From NCBI GenBank assembly GCA_907165275.2, contig OU015653.1, positions 5,610,001-5,674,000 of the forward strand: a stretch of 64,000 nucleotides of DNA, read 5' to 3'. The notes under the pieces are model-generated. The model saw only the letters and a program-made list of their open reading frames with translations. It did no database searches and was not told the origin of the DNA. The DNA is from Zygaena filipendulae (lineage: Eukaryota > Arthropoda > Insecta > Lepidoptera > Zygaenidae). Below are positions 44,000-55,282 of this stretch, piece after piece (positions within the stretch are counted from its first letter, which is position 1; each line of letters opens with the position of its first letter). A program made the translations under genes and the position numbers.

Positions 44000-44385
44000 T
44001 GTAGGCCTTTTCAAAATCGGTTCAGTAGATCCAGAGATTATAATCTCACAAACTCCGGCGTTCCCGCAGGAATCCCGGGCTAAAAAGTACCATATGTCAC
44101 TCAGAATCACTGCAGCCTTTAAAAGTGAAAGAATTTTCAAAATCGGTTCAGTAGATTCAGAGATTACAACGTCACAAACTCACAAACGCTAACTGTGTTG
44201 CTAAGCGCATAACTTCCAAACGACTGCACCAAATTAGATCATTTGTTTTGTATTCCTTATTTTCAGGACAAGGTTTTTATAAAGAGTTCCTGCGCGAATC
44301 CCGAAACTCACGAGGGCGAATCTTCGAAACGGTTGGACTGATTTTTGACAGGACTTTCAGTGCTAATTAGCTGATGTTATAAGGC
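44000..44385 (+). repeat. Helitron-like tandem units
   Basis: Two units with AAAATCGGTTCAGTAGAT and CCAGAGATTA phrases, then a diverged end. The LINE fragment that follows seems to sit inside a Helitron-like copy, because the typical 3' end reappears at 46215-46292. Confidence 0.6.
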
Positions 44386-44387
44386 GA

Positions 44388-46214
44388 TCTCAGGCTGGGA
44401 ACATAACTGTTGGTATTCCGCAGGGCTCATCGTTCGGAAATATACTATTTTTGACGATAATAAACGATCTAACCCATTTTATTAGAGACGGTTTGGTAGT
44501 CCTGTTCGCCGACGACACTACAGTCATTGTATGCGCACGGACTTACGAAGATCTTAATATTAAAATAAATAGCACCTTCGAGCGACTACAGACATGGTTC
44601 TCATCCAATGGGCTAATATTAAATCATTCGAAATCGAATATAATTCTTTTCACGGCCATGAGGGTCGAGACACCTCTTAGTACCATTATGCCAGTCATGT
44701 AAATTTCTTGGTTTTACACTTGATTGTAACGTGAACTGGAAAACAACATCTCTGTGATAGGCTTGATAGTGCTGCATATGCCCTGCGTAAGTTGCGCCCC
44801 TTAGTCTCTAGTGCCGTACTGAGGCAAGCGTATTTTGCGCTCTTCCAGTCTCTAATGTCATATGGTATAATGCTGTGGGGAAACTCGACCGACTCTAGCC
44901 GTGTCTTTGTACTGCAAAAACGCGCGATCCGGATTCTGGCTGGCATAAAGCCTCGACAAACATGTAGGACGATTTTTGTGGAGCACGGCGTGATGACGAT
45001 GACCGGTCTGTATCTGTTCGAGGTGATATCGTATGTCCATCGCAACATCGACACGTTTAGTCGGCGAACGTGCGGGGGGCGGTCGTTTAGGAACATGGGG
45101 CGGATCGCGAGTGTTCCGCACCGGACGCAACTCGCTGCAAAAAACCCGCGCGTGATAGGTCCAAGTTATTACGAGCGGCTACCTGCAGATCTGAGGAACG
45201 TGACCGATGACGAAACGTTTTATCGCCGATTAAAGAATCTTTAGTTGGAAAATGAATTTTATACGGTAAACGAATTTATAAATTTAAAGATTTGACTACA
45301 TTGTGTAGCTTTATTTATATTTATTTAATTTTTTTATTCTACATTTGACATTGATTTAGTTGGTTTATTTAATTTTAATGTATATTTATTATTCTTTGTT
45401 TGACATTTAAATTATTTTTTCTGTTTATGATTTTGGTAGTATTTTGTAATAGGGTACTTGCATGAATATTTTTTTCAGTCTATTTTAAAGATATATGGCC
45501 TACTTAAACAAAGCAAGAAAAAGAAAAAAAATATATGCATTAATTAATTAAATAGAGCGTTTCAAAGTTCCTACTTTAGATTTTACCGCCGAAACGCGGA
45601 ATGACGTCACTTGTTCAAAATTACGCCTTATTAATCTGTGATAGAAATGTCACTGTCGTATTGACAGGGTCATGTGACACTGACAGACATAACTTCAATA
45701 TTCAAATGCTAAATTAAGGTTGAACTGTGTCGATTTACTTCCAAAAGTTCCAGTAAAGAATCGAAATGCATCTTACAGATGCATTTTAAAGTAAAAAACT
45801 TAAGAAAATGGAAAATATGCGTTGTCTGTATGCACTTAGTTTCTTTTGCCTTCTCTGAAAGAGGTAAATGTTTCCTAAAAAAATAAAAGTGACGTCATGT
45901 GTCAAGCTTGGCTGTGATTGGTGTTTCGTTGCAACGTTCCGTTTCACAAAATAAAAAGTTGAATATTTTGGAAACTATTGAATTTTTTTTAGTAAATCTT
46001 TCACGATAACGCTTTTCTAAGGCTCTATTTTTGAAATATTGACACAATTTCTTATTATAAATTTCATGCAAGTACCCTATTGTATATTGACATTTATTTA
46101 CACCTATTGACATTTATTTATTGAAATCTGACGATCACTTTATCCTTTGACATATTATAATTTGATGTAATTTTGAATCTGATAATGTGAAATAAATAAA
46201 TCTAATCTAATCTA
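44388..46214 (+). pseudogene. LINE fragment with nested MITE G
   Basis: Reverse transcriptase remains (GIPQGSSFGNILF, LFADDTTVIV) at 44405-44700, then after a frame break the C-terminal part (LRKLRPLVSSAVLRQAYFAL, ILAGIKPRQTCRTIF, YYERLPADLR) to 45244. The 3' UTR is interrupted by MITE G (45452-46080) and ends with TCTAATCTAATCTAA. No endonuclease, several frame changes; dead. The clade is not assigned. Confidence 0.8.
45452..46080 (+). mobile_element. MITE family G, copy 2
   Basis: Same ends (AGGGTACTTGCATGAA inverted) and interior as 37758-38386. TTGTA-like sequence lies on both sides, but the target duplication is not certain. Confidence 0.8.
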
Positions 46215-46336
46215 AGGAGTAAATTAGGCTACTTTGGAGTTCCTGCGGGAATTCCGAAACTCACGTGGGTGAAATCGCGGGTCACAGCTTGTTTTTAATT
46301 AATACAGGCCCTTTCGGGCATGGATGAAATTTTGTT

Positions 46337-49300
46337 TTATGTTCTCTTTGGTATGATTTCAGGCGGTATATAATCTTCATCAGATTCTTTAACTCCAGCC
46401 TTTTTAACAGATTCTTTTACTTCTTGCTCTACCTTATCTTCGATCTCCAAGTCAATTTTTTCTTCATTGTCAAAAAACCACAACTTTTGTTCTTCTTCTT
46501 GCAACTGCTTGTATTTCTTCTCAATGATCTGCATGCGCCGGGCTCGGTCTAGGCGTTTTGTTTGTTCTTCAAGTTTTTCTTCTCTTATCTTTGTCCATGA
46601 TTCAAACATCTGTAAATAAATATAATTCACAAGGTACAATAATATTACAATAGACACAAAGTGGCGGCGCAAGACTAAGATTGTGTGTGGGTGAGCGATG
46701 TTTTGCAATTGCCTCCGGATCCCGAACTATTCTGACTGTTTGGTTTGTAATATAAATGCAGTTGCAAACTACTTTTTAGGTATTTATTTAATGAACAAAT
46801 AAAAATTACATTACTTTGGTGTGGGCAAAAGTACGTATTAATTATCTGAAAGACTTTGCCTTTGAGGCGCGAGGCCCCTTGAGGCGCGACGCCATGGGCA
46901 GTCGCCCACGCCGCCTCTGATTGCGGCCACATCTAACAATAATTTCATAGAATGCAACTATTTATGTTGCGGAATATAACCGCTGGCCACAATATCATGA
47001 TATGGTATGGCAAGATCAATGAATGAATCAGCGTTTAATGATATACATAAACAACTGCACGGCTACTTCATAATATGGTCAAACATTAGTGATCATCAGG
47101 GCAATTATATAACTTTTGTTGCTATGATGTTTCAGTTTCAATCAGAAAAATAGCTATTTTGTGATTAATTTATCATGTTTAGATAGCTTCAACTTTTGAA
47201 GTATGTTATTTTGGTTGATTGCTAGATATTGTATATGTTAAAACGTGCTTATTGTAGTCATCCACCATGTTTTTGATTGCAACCGAAAAATGATAGAAAC
47301 AACAGTTACATAGCCCCGCTGATCATAAAATAGTTACATAATCCGCCGCTAAAGGCGCTGATAGCGCAATCTTTATGCGATCCGTCACGGCGGCGGTACG
47401 GAAAATACGGTGACCAAGTAACGAAAGTCAATGAATTACTATTCTTGGACATCCAAATATGACGCTATGGAAATTTTTTAAGAAAAAATCCATGGTAGAT
47501 CTTAATATTCGAATTCTTCCGAGGGTTTTCTTCCATTACAATTAGGTAAGTAGTGTCTAGATGCAAGTACTTTTTGTTTTTAGACGTAGAGCCCGACATT
47601 CCTGGTTAGGTTAGGTTTGTACTGCTGACGAAGTCCCGAGCCGAGCGAGCGTAACGAGCGTGCCGCGACAGATGCGCCAAAGTCAAAATATGGTGACATT
47701 ATTAAATGATACTAATTGACCATTTGGACGCAGATAAGCAATAACATGTTAACAGAATGATTTATTGAGAGTTAGAGAACGTTTTTTAATTATGTGTTTA
47801 CCTTAATACATTGTTTAGATAAGTAAAAAAATGTTGAACATAATTTTGATACAAAATTGCGCTATAAATTTAAAACACGATTTATTCAAATTTCCTCCAG
47901 TGTGAGATAACACAATATTGCTTATCTGCGTCCATTTATTTTGTATTAAATTTGTCACATCGATGGCCGCTTTCTACACTCGCTCTGCTCGCGCAACAAG
48001 CACGGATCCAGCCTTATGGGCACGGTGGGCATGCCCACAATCCTAATTAAGAGAATTATTCCGATCCGAGACGCGTCGCGAGTAGGTATTTGCAAAAATT
48101 ATATCTGTTTTATGCCGCTCTGCATCCTTCCTGGCGTCAAAAACACAAACACAACATGCGCAAATTCTCACGCACACTAGGAAAGCAGCAGCGGGACGCG
48201 CGGGTGTAGGGGGGACGCGGCACCGCGCCGGCCGGCCGCGTCTAAACTAAGCGCGAGCCGCAAGGGCAGCAGTTACCTACCTAATTCGAATTATTTCGTA
48301 GCGTGATTGAGTAACAAACATCCAAACATCCATATATCCAAACATCCACACTTTCACATTTATAATATTAGTAGGATGACCAGCATTTCTTTTTAATATT
48401 TCGAGTTCCAGATGGAATTTCGAAAAAACCGAAACATGCGTATTTAAGTTAGACTCTTAGCAATACAACAAAAAAAACCACATTCAATTTGGTGCAGCAG
48501 TTTTTGCGTAGCACGAATACAAACATACAGACAGACAGACAGACAAAAAGAGTCGCCTAAATTTATTTTTTCTTATTTATCTCCCATGTACAGACATCGA
48601 CCTGTTACAATTTTACTTTTTATACTTTTTAGAATGGAAGAGAAATATGGAAGAGGAAAAAACTAAACTAACGTCACAGATAATATAATACTATACTTGA
48701 CTACATTTATCCACAAAACGAATAAGATGCAATTTGCTTTTTAAATCAAAAACATAACCAATAGTACGGTAGCTCTTGATGCTACATGGGGATTTACTCG
48801 AGCATTGGGACCTATTGGATTTTGAAGATTGTAAATTCCTTGCTTTGTAAAAATGAATGAATAAATAAATAAAAAAAAAATGAACAGGTTAGAAGGAGAA
48901 ATAAAGAAATAAGAGATGCAGAAACGAAAAGCAGAGAAGTCATTATACTAAAAAGTTATTTAAAAAGGAAGAATAAAACAACTTGCGTAGGCAATAAAAT
49001 AAGATGCAATAATTGTTAAAAGAAATTGCATAGTTACATAGAAATAAAGACAAAGAATATTGGATGTGACAATTGTCCTGCATTTCCAATGTACTGAATT
49101 TATGGGGACGTGTAAATAAATTGTATTTAATAAAAAACCATATGTTACAAGTGCAACTGTAAAAGGGCTTACTAAGGGTAGGAGATTAGGAGATTAGATT
49201 AGGGTAGGGAGGGTAGGGTAAGACTTTTGGAGAAAAGTGGCTGACTACTGGAAAAAAGTGCCAAGTTTTGTTTAATGTCGATTTTTTATATGATTAAAAT

Positions 49301-51507
49301 AAAATTATAACGTTTTGTTGATTTGGTTCGAAAGTTGAATAAATAACCTATGTGTCAATACCATTTGATTTTATTCATAGTGTCAAATATTTAAACTATC
49401 AACCAAGAAAGTTTTAATTTTCACTAAAAGGCTGACTAGTCCTACTACGTGACCCGTTCAGGGGGGAGGGGGGTCTAGAAATTACCATGCTTGGTCACAG
49501 GGGAGGGTGCTTAGGTTTTCGTCACGTAATATTCTCAAGGGAAATCTTGCGCTTTTTCGAGCTATATGTATTAATATGGTAAAAAAAATTCAGTTAAGTA
49601 CATATGTCAATGCACGCACTTTTGAGGTCACGCGGTAAGCGCTGTAAGTATTAATAAAGACAAATAAATAGGAGCCAAATATTTTTTTTACTTAAAAAAA
49701 AATGATTTAAGACCATATTATTTATGAATTACCACCTGAAAACTGAATGGGGAAGGAGGGATCTTGACAGATACTACAGGTGGTCACCGGGAGTAAAAAT
49801 TTGTAAAAAATGGGTCACATAAAACATTGTATGGTTACATTCCCTAACCTAGAATGATGCTCTAGTGGTTATATTTCAGTGGTTGTATTTCGAAATTTTA
49901 TTATAAATCTTTTATAGGCATGCTATTGGGCAGTCTACATATTATATGATAGGGCAAAACATTGTTGCCCAAATCATTAAATGTTTAATCAATATGATGT
50001 GTTTTAGCTGGCCAATGGCTATGTCATGAAATGGTGGGCCACATCATGAATAGATCAAATCTGAGATGTGGACATAGACACAAACCCTCTTTTACATAAT
50101 ATTATAATTCTAATATTATTTAATGTGAATGTGAGTTTGTTACGCTTTCACACCTCAACTACTCAACTGATCATCATGAAAATTAGTATACATGACGTTC
50201 GCAGGGGTAAGACAAGGACAGAGTGTAGGCAAGGAACAGCTTAACACACAAATATTTTAAATGCAAAAGTTTATGTGTGTTTGGTTGTTTGTTACTCCTT
50301 CACGGGGAAACAATGGATTTGCATGAAATTTGGCACAAAACAGAACACTTTCTGGATTAACACAGTTTTTATTCCTGGTGAAGCTCCAAATTTACACAGA
50401 AAAGGCCACAGGGTGCAATTAGTAGTAAGACTAAAGAAAACAAACCTCCTGTTGAAGTAATATGTCTCTAGTTTGAGATCTGTTGATTGCATTTTCTACG
50501 GCATTTCTAAGGGATTCTTCAATTGGTTTATCAGTGACACTGATACTATTTAATAAAGAAATGCATTTTCGGAGAATAGCTTTTGAATCTGGCTGTACAT
50601 CTTCTTTTACATATTCTTTATTAAATAACTCAATGATCTCATTAGGTATTGTTGCTGATGCTGTTCTACAAACATTTTCACATAAAGGGATCAATTTCTC
50701 ATATTTTTTATAAGATAACCAGCCAATAATTTGCAGATTAATATTAATGTTATTTTCTTCTTTTTCTGAAATCCATGCTAATGTTTTGCCAGCTAATAAG
50801 TATGTATCCTTAATATCAAAATGATCATCGAAGTAAGGATTTCTTAGGAATTTCACTCTTATCTTAATTTCTTCCGGTTTTTTATTTTTTTGTTGTGATG
50901 TTATAGGCGCCTCTACAGGTTTATTTGGCTCATATGCCATGATATATTTGAAACATGCATATTGACATAGAGCACAAGTTATATCATTTTCATATTCTTC
51001 TTGAAGCATGATCAGTGCAGCTACACTAGCAGCTTCTTCATAATTATTTGATTTCAATAATTTGTCTAGTAATATATTTGCCGAAAAATCATCAAGAAAT
51101 ATACCAAAGTTTAAAGGATCTTGCAAAATTTTTATTAATTCCTGTGTGTTTCCAAATTCAATGAAATTCCTAACTGTAGCATGGTGTGTAGATTGTAGAG
51201 TGCGTCCAGTTTCTGCAGAGAGTCTTAATTTGTGAAGAAGGTCCTTGAGTTCGTCCAGATAATTGGAATCTCTTATTGCATTTGCAAAAAGATCAACATC
51301 AATAGCACTGATTACTTTTTTAGTAACGAAGGTTTGATCAATCTGGTTGTAAAAATCACCCAGGTTAATTTTGTTCAAAATCGAGCTAGACGTCTGTAAT
51401 TTCCAAGATTCAGAACATTCGTATTTATTAGTAAGAAAATTTTGTTTTTGTACATATAAAGAATACCATTTACATTTATAAAAAACCACTCTAATAGTTC
51501 GCAACAT
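46337..51507 (-). CDS. MRPS27: Mitochondrial ribosomal protein S27 (mS27)
   Basis: Exon 1 is 50446-51507 and exon 2 is 46337-46609. They join in phase 0 (GAG/gtttgt donor and CAG/ATG acceptor) to 444 residues. mS27 is a metazoan-type PPR-like helical protein of the mitoribosomal small subunit. It starts MLRTIR with a basic, presumably mitochondrial targeting, N terminus. Family blocks FYNQIDQTF, NFGIFLDDFSANILLDKLLK and AALIMLQEEYEN are visible. The C-terminal exon is charged coiled coil (RRMQIIEKKYKQLQEEEQK). An open frame continues 30 codons upstream to 51597, but that part is made of short insertions, so I place the start at 51507. The intron is 3.8 kb and filled with repeats. Confidence 0.88.
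47725..47933 (+). mobile_element. MITE family E, copy 3, in the MRPS27 intron
   Basis: Ends TGGACGCAGATAAGCAATAA and ATTGCTTATCTGCGTCCA are inverted. About 209 bp. Confidence 0.8.
48290..50280. other. Repeat-rich part of the MRPS27 intron
   Basis: Helitron-like end at about 48290-48380, a repeat with GCAGCAGTTTTTGCGTAGCA that recurs inverted at 52120-52200, a fragment of the CTCGAG repeat at 48755-48840, and AT-rich sequence. No exon was recognised. Confidence 0.45.
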
Positions 51508-51519
51508 CTTAGTTAAATT

Positions 51520-51606
51520 CAGAGAGAAGGTAATACCTATGGGTAATACTAACACAATACTAATCACAAGTCTAGTTAATTTGTGGTAATTAATCACTAC
51601 GTTTTA
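51520..51606. mobile_element. Composite ultra-short insertion (B with A inside) at the MRPS27 start
   Basis: The outer family B part begins CAGAGAGAAGGTAAT and ends AATCACTACGTTTTA. It is flanked by perfect 8-bp repeats GTTAAATT at 51512-51519 and 51607-51614. Between the two B halves lies a family A end (AAGTCTAGTTAATTTGTG) and about 40 bp of unassigned sequence. The composite is in the 5' leader of MRPS27: the nearer repeat ends 4 bp from the ATG. Confidence 0.8.
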
Positions 51607-52214
51607 GTTAAATTTTTCCTCTACTGATCAGTGATCACAAATTAACTAGACATATTCACAAATTAACAGCGTGGTCAGCGTGCTGCCAACTTTATTTTTT
51701 AGACGATCGTACCATAGACTAAAAAAGATAGTATTTTGCCATGAATTCAAGGAAATAATAGTACGCAGTGGATTTTCAATACAACTATGAAAGTAAATCA
51801 ATTATAAAACGGAATGTACTTATAATTTTTCATTATTATTTATCATCAATTAACGTCATATGGCATTAGGATATTGCTCAGAAGGATATTGTTAATTTTT
51901 TTTTTTATTAGAAAAATGTAATAATTATTCTGTCTGCCGTTTTGAATGCTAAAATGTTCAACAAGAAATCCGGTAAGTTTTACTTCTGCATTTTGAACGT
52001 GTGGTGGATCTTTTTTTGTTACAAAGGATACCATTGCAGAAATGGGAGATGGGAGATAAATAAGAAAAAATAAATATAGCCGATATAGAAGCCAAAAATA
52101 TAGTGATATAGAAGCCAAAAATACCGTTTTTAGAATTTTTGTCTGTCTGTATGTATGTTTGTATTCGTGCTACGCAAAAACTGCTGCACCAAATTGAATG
52201 CGGTTTTTTTGTGT

Positions 52215-52979
52215 CATAGGGTACTTTTAATTTCGGAATTCCCTCGGGAACTCCGAATTTCCCGCGGGTAAAACCACGCGGGAACAGCTATCTCTGGATC
52301 TACCGACTTTTTATCCCGGAATTCCCGCGGGAACTCCAGAGTTTGTGAGATTGTAGGGGGTAATCTCTGGATCTACTGCAGCAAAATTCTGTCACTTATA
52401 AAAAGCTACAGTGATTCTGAGTAACGTAGGGGTTTTTATTCCGGAATTCCCGCGGGAACTGGAGATTTTAAGTTTGTGAGGTTGTAGGGGGTATTCTCTG
52501 GATCTACTTAACCGATTTTGATAATTCTTTCACTTACAAGAAGCTACAGTGATCCTGAGTGTCATAGGGTACTTTTTATTCCGGAGTTCCCGCGGGAACT
52601 CCGAATTTCCAGCGGGTAAAACCACGGATCTCTAGATCTGCGGAACCGATTTTGAAAATTCTTTCAATTATAGTAAGCTATACTGATCCTGAGTGACATA
52701 GGGTTTTTTATCCCAGAATTCCCGCGGGGACTCCGGAGCTTCTGAGTTTGTGAGGTTGTAGGGGGTAATCTCTGGATCTACTGAACCAATTTGGAAAATT
52801 CTTTCACTTATAGGAAGTTACAGTGATGAACTCCGCAGTTTGTGCGGTTGTTACCTATGGATCTATTTATTATAGATAGGAAGCTAAAGTGATCCTGAGT
52901 GACATAGAGTACTTTTGATTTCGGAATTCCCGCCGGAACTCCGAAATTACCGCGGGTGAAACTGCGGGGGTCAGCTAGT
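52215..52979 (+). repeat. Helitron-like element with expanded tandem units
   Basis: At least five units of roughly 120-140 bp share GGAATTCCCGCGGGAACT, GGGGGTAATCTCTGGATCTA and TATAGGAAGCTACAGTGATC. The right end reads GCGGGGGTCAGCTAGT, so it ends CTAG before T like 19640-19838. Confidence 0.7.
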
Positions 52980-53214
52980 CTTATATAAAGCACCAATATT
53001 GCTATTTTAGGTGACTGCAACTTGCCACAGCAAATTATGGTACTACCCCTCCTCTTTCGAATCAATATCGATTTACATCTACATAATATGTATATAAATT
53101 CAATAAAAGTATGTAAGGTAGGTATATAATATAGTTTAATAAATTAGCATGAATGTATTAATATTATATTGTGGTTTATCTACATTTACATAAGGATAGA
53201 ATGAATTTTAATAT

Positions 53215-54436
53215 TTATTGATCATTTTCAAAATCAGCAGGGTTTTTGCGGCCTAATCTGTGATGTTCCCTTTCAACTCCTTCGTAGACAAGATAAGCTA
53301 TGATGAATGCTGTAAATAAAAAAAAATTGCCATTAAATGCGATAAACTCAATAGCTACTGAACAGATTTTTAAACGGTTTTCACCATTATATACAGTGAC
53401 TAGCTGTCCCGTGCAGTTTCACCGATAATTCCGATAATTTCAAAGTTCCCGCGGAATTAACCCATACAAACTTTGCAACCCCTTAGGGGTTGAATTTTCA
53501 AAAATCCTTTCTTATCGGATGCCTATGTTATACAAAAAACACACCCTCCAAGTTTCAGGTCTCTACGATCAGCGGTTTAGACTACGTTGATCCATCAGTC
53601 ATTCAGGACAAAGCATTTTATATATATAGATTAATGAGCAAGGTTTATATTTAGTTAATCCTGAAATTCCTGCAGGAACTCCAAAATTACCGCAGGTGAA
53701 ACTGCGGGGGACAGCTAGTTCTGTGATTAAGACAAGAGGCTAGTTTGAATTTTTTTCTATTGAAAATAATATTTTGTAATCTAGGCTTATAACTGAATAT
53801 TAATTTACAGTCGTGGTCAACTAATAAGGGACACTAAGGTCAAGAACGGTTATAACTTATACCTAATTTTGGACATATTAATACAAAATATTTATTGAAA
53901 TATCAAATCCTATTATTAAAATCATATGCTCCTATTAATATTACAAATAGGTGTAAGTAAATCATAAAGAATAGCAAAACTTATATTTGATGTCCAAGTG
54001 AAAACACATACCTATATTTTCATTTCAGCTATTCTGTGGCCGGACATTTAATTAGGGATACAAAGTACCCTATGTACTTCTATGTATCCCAGACAATGTG
54101 TATGCAAAATTTCATAATGATTGGTTGAGCCGTTAAGGCGTGAAAGCGTAACAGACAGACAGACAGTTACTTTCGCATTTATAATAAGAGAAAAATGTAC
54201 TACACTTTATAGCTTTCATATCAAAACTTATTACAAGCACAAAAAGTATTCCAAATTTTAAATCAGCGTTCTGTAAACTTACGTGGTGCGACTTTAAAAA
54301 AGCTTTCCCGGAACCTGCGAAATATATTGGGCAATCCATTGGAAATAGCCCCCGCAAAAGCACGTTGCTCGTGGGGCGATAACTTATACGTTATCAATCC
54401 ACGAATTTTAGCTAATTCTCCAAAATGTTTCCCCAT
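53215..54436 (-). CDS. UQCRQ: Cytochrome b-c1 complex subunit 8 (QP-C)
   Basis: Exon 1 is 54283-54436 and exon 2 is 53215-53309; together they encode 82 residues, the family's length. This is the small subunit of respiratory complex III in the mitochondrial inner membrane that lies near the ubiquinone site. The start MGKHFGELAKIRG and the block KLSPHEQRAF are characteristic. The single membrane helix FIIAYLVYEGVEREHHR and the ending NPADFEND are conserved. The intron (973 bp) splits a Pro codon and contains Helitron-like fragments. The stop codon lies inside an AATAAA, so the 3' UTR may be very short. The gene is divergent from MRPL22. Confidence 0.97.
53400..53720 (+). repeat. Helitron-like fragments in the UQCRQ intron
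   Basis: TAGCTGTCCCGTGC at the left and ACTGCGGGGGACAGCTAGTT at the right, with degenerate family sequence between them. Confidence 0.55.
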
Positions 54437-55120
54437 TTTACGTATATTCAGTAGAACTGCAGTAGGTATTATATAAGGTTACAAATCGATTATTGAATTA
54501 GGTAGAGACTAGAGATGTGTTAACTCGAACTACTAACTCGAGTTGTGCTCAATTCGAGTCAACTCGAATTGAATCCTTCCTAAGAGCCAAACCACACGTT
54601 GCGGTGTGGCTCAGGTACGGTGCCTATTGCCTAAGCGGCGTCGCTGCGGTATATTGCATACAAAAATGCGTTGCAGCCACACGGCGGCGTGAGGTGTACT
54701 GCGGCGCCGCGCGGCGCGCTGCGCTCGCATCGGAGTCGAGACGAGGCGGGGAGGGGATTAAGCGGCTCGCTGTTGTTTGTCCTGTTCTGTCACGTAGCAA
54801 TGGGCATGCCTACTCTTTTTGTCGCTCCGGACGCGAACAGTGCGAGTGACGAGACGAGGCACGCGGCGATCCCCGAGCGTCTGTTCACACTCGCGCTTCG
54901 TCCGTCGCCCCGCGCCTCTCGTGCCTTTCGTCTGACGCGAGGCCCTTTGACTCGTGACAAAAAAGCCGCTTCGGGGGACGCGAGCGGCGCGAGTAACGAG
55001 GCGAGCCGTGCGGCGAGCCCCGAGCGACTGTTCACATTCGCACTTCGTCGCTCGCCTCGTGCCTCGCCTCTTTACGCGTACGCGAGTGTAAATCCCGTAT
55101 AAAACGTAGGTAGTAGTAGG

Positions 55121-55143
55121 ACGTAGTGATTACCTTCTCTCTG
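55121..55143 (-). mobile_element. Ultra-short insertion, family B (23 bp)
   Basis: On the minus strand it begins CAGAGAGAAGGTAATCACTA. It is flanked by 8-bp repeats GTAGTAGG at 55113-55120 and 55144-55151. The flank is itself a GTA-rich simple repeat, so the match is weaker evidence here. Confidence 0.7.
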
Positions 55144-55181
55144 GTAGTAGGTAGTGTCAGAACATGTATTATCTATGTGTC

Positions 55182-55199
55182 CTTAAACGAAAAAAAAAT
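55182..55199 (+). mobile_element. 18-bp A-rich insert with 11-bp direct repeats
   Basis: CTTAAACGAAAAAAAAAT lies between two copies of ATCTATGTGTC (55171-55181 and 55200-55210). The A-tail and the longer repeat suggest an extremely truncated retro-insertion rather than a member of families A-D. Confidence 0.55.
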
Positions 55200-55210
55200 A
55201 TCTATGTGTC

Positions 55211-55232
55211 CAGAGAGAAGGTAATCACTATG
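55211..55232 (+). mobile_element. Ultra-short insertion, family B (22 bp)
   Basis: Begins CAGAGAGAAGGTAATCACTA. It is flanked by perfect 8-bp repeats TATGTGTC at 55203-55210 and 55233-55240. It lies 50 bp upstream of the MRPL22 start codon. Confidence 0.9.
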
Positions 55233-55282
55233 TATGTGTCAGAAACTCAGAATTCAGAAGTCAGAACTCAGAAGTTTTAAAA

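Larger units (their letters stand above)
54437..55282. other. Divergent UQCRQ/MRPL22 intergenic region
   Basis: It separates two head-to-head genes. A very GC-rich stretch at 54590-55090 contains two tandem units of about 130 bp (CCCGAGCGTCTGTTCACACT and CCCGAGCGACTGTTCACATT). The open frames across it have no homology I recognise and are best explained by base composition. Two family B insertions lie at its right end. Confidence 0.55.

Noticed and set aside
51508..51597. N-terminal extension of MRPS27 as the normal start
   Set aside because: These codons come from the composite short insertion; the basic MLRTIR start follows the insertion.
51634..51668. Tandem family A ends near MRPS27
   Set aside because: CACAAATTAAC occurs twice, but no pair of 8-bp repeats fits a clean insertion.
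52240..52980. CRISPR-like array of direct repeats
   Set aside because: Units are about 130 bp, spacers are not unique, and the context is an insect genome with Helitron-like ends.
54517..55102. Three overlapping open frames of 80-143 codons
   Set aside because: The region is very GC-rich and internally repeated; frames are open on both strands, and no domain is recognisable.
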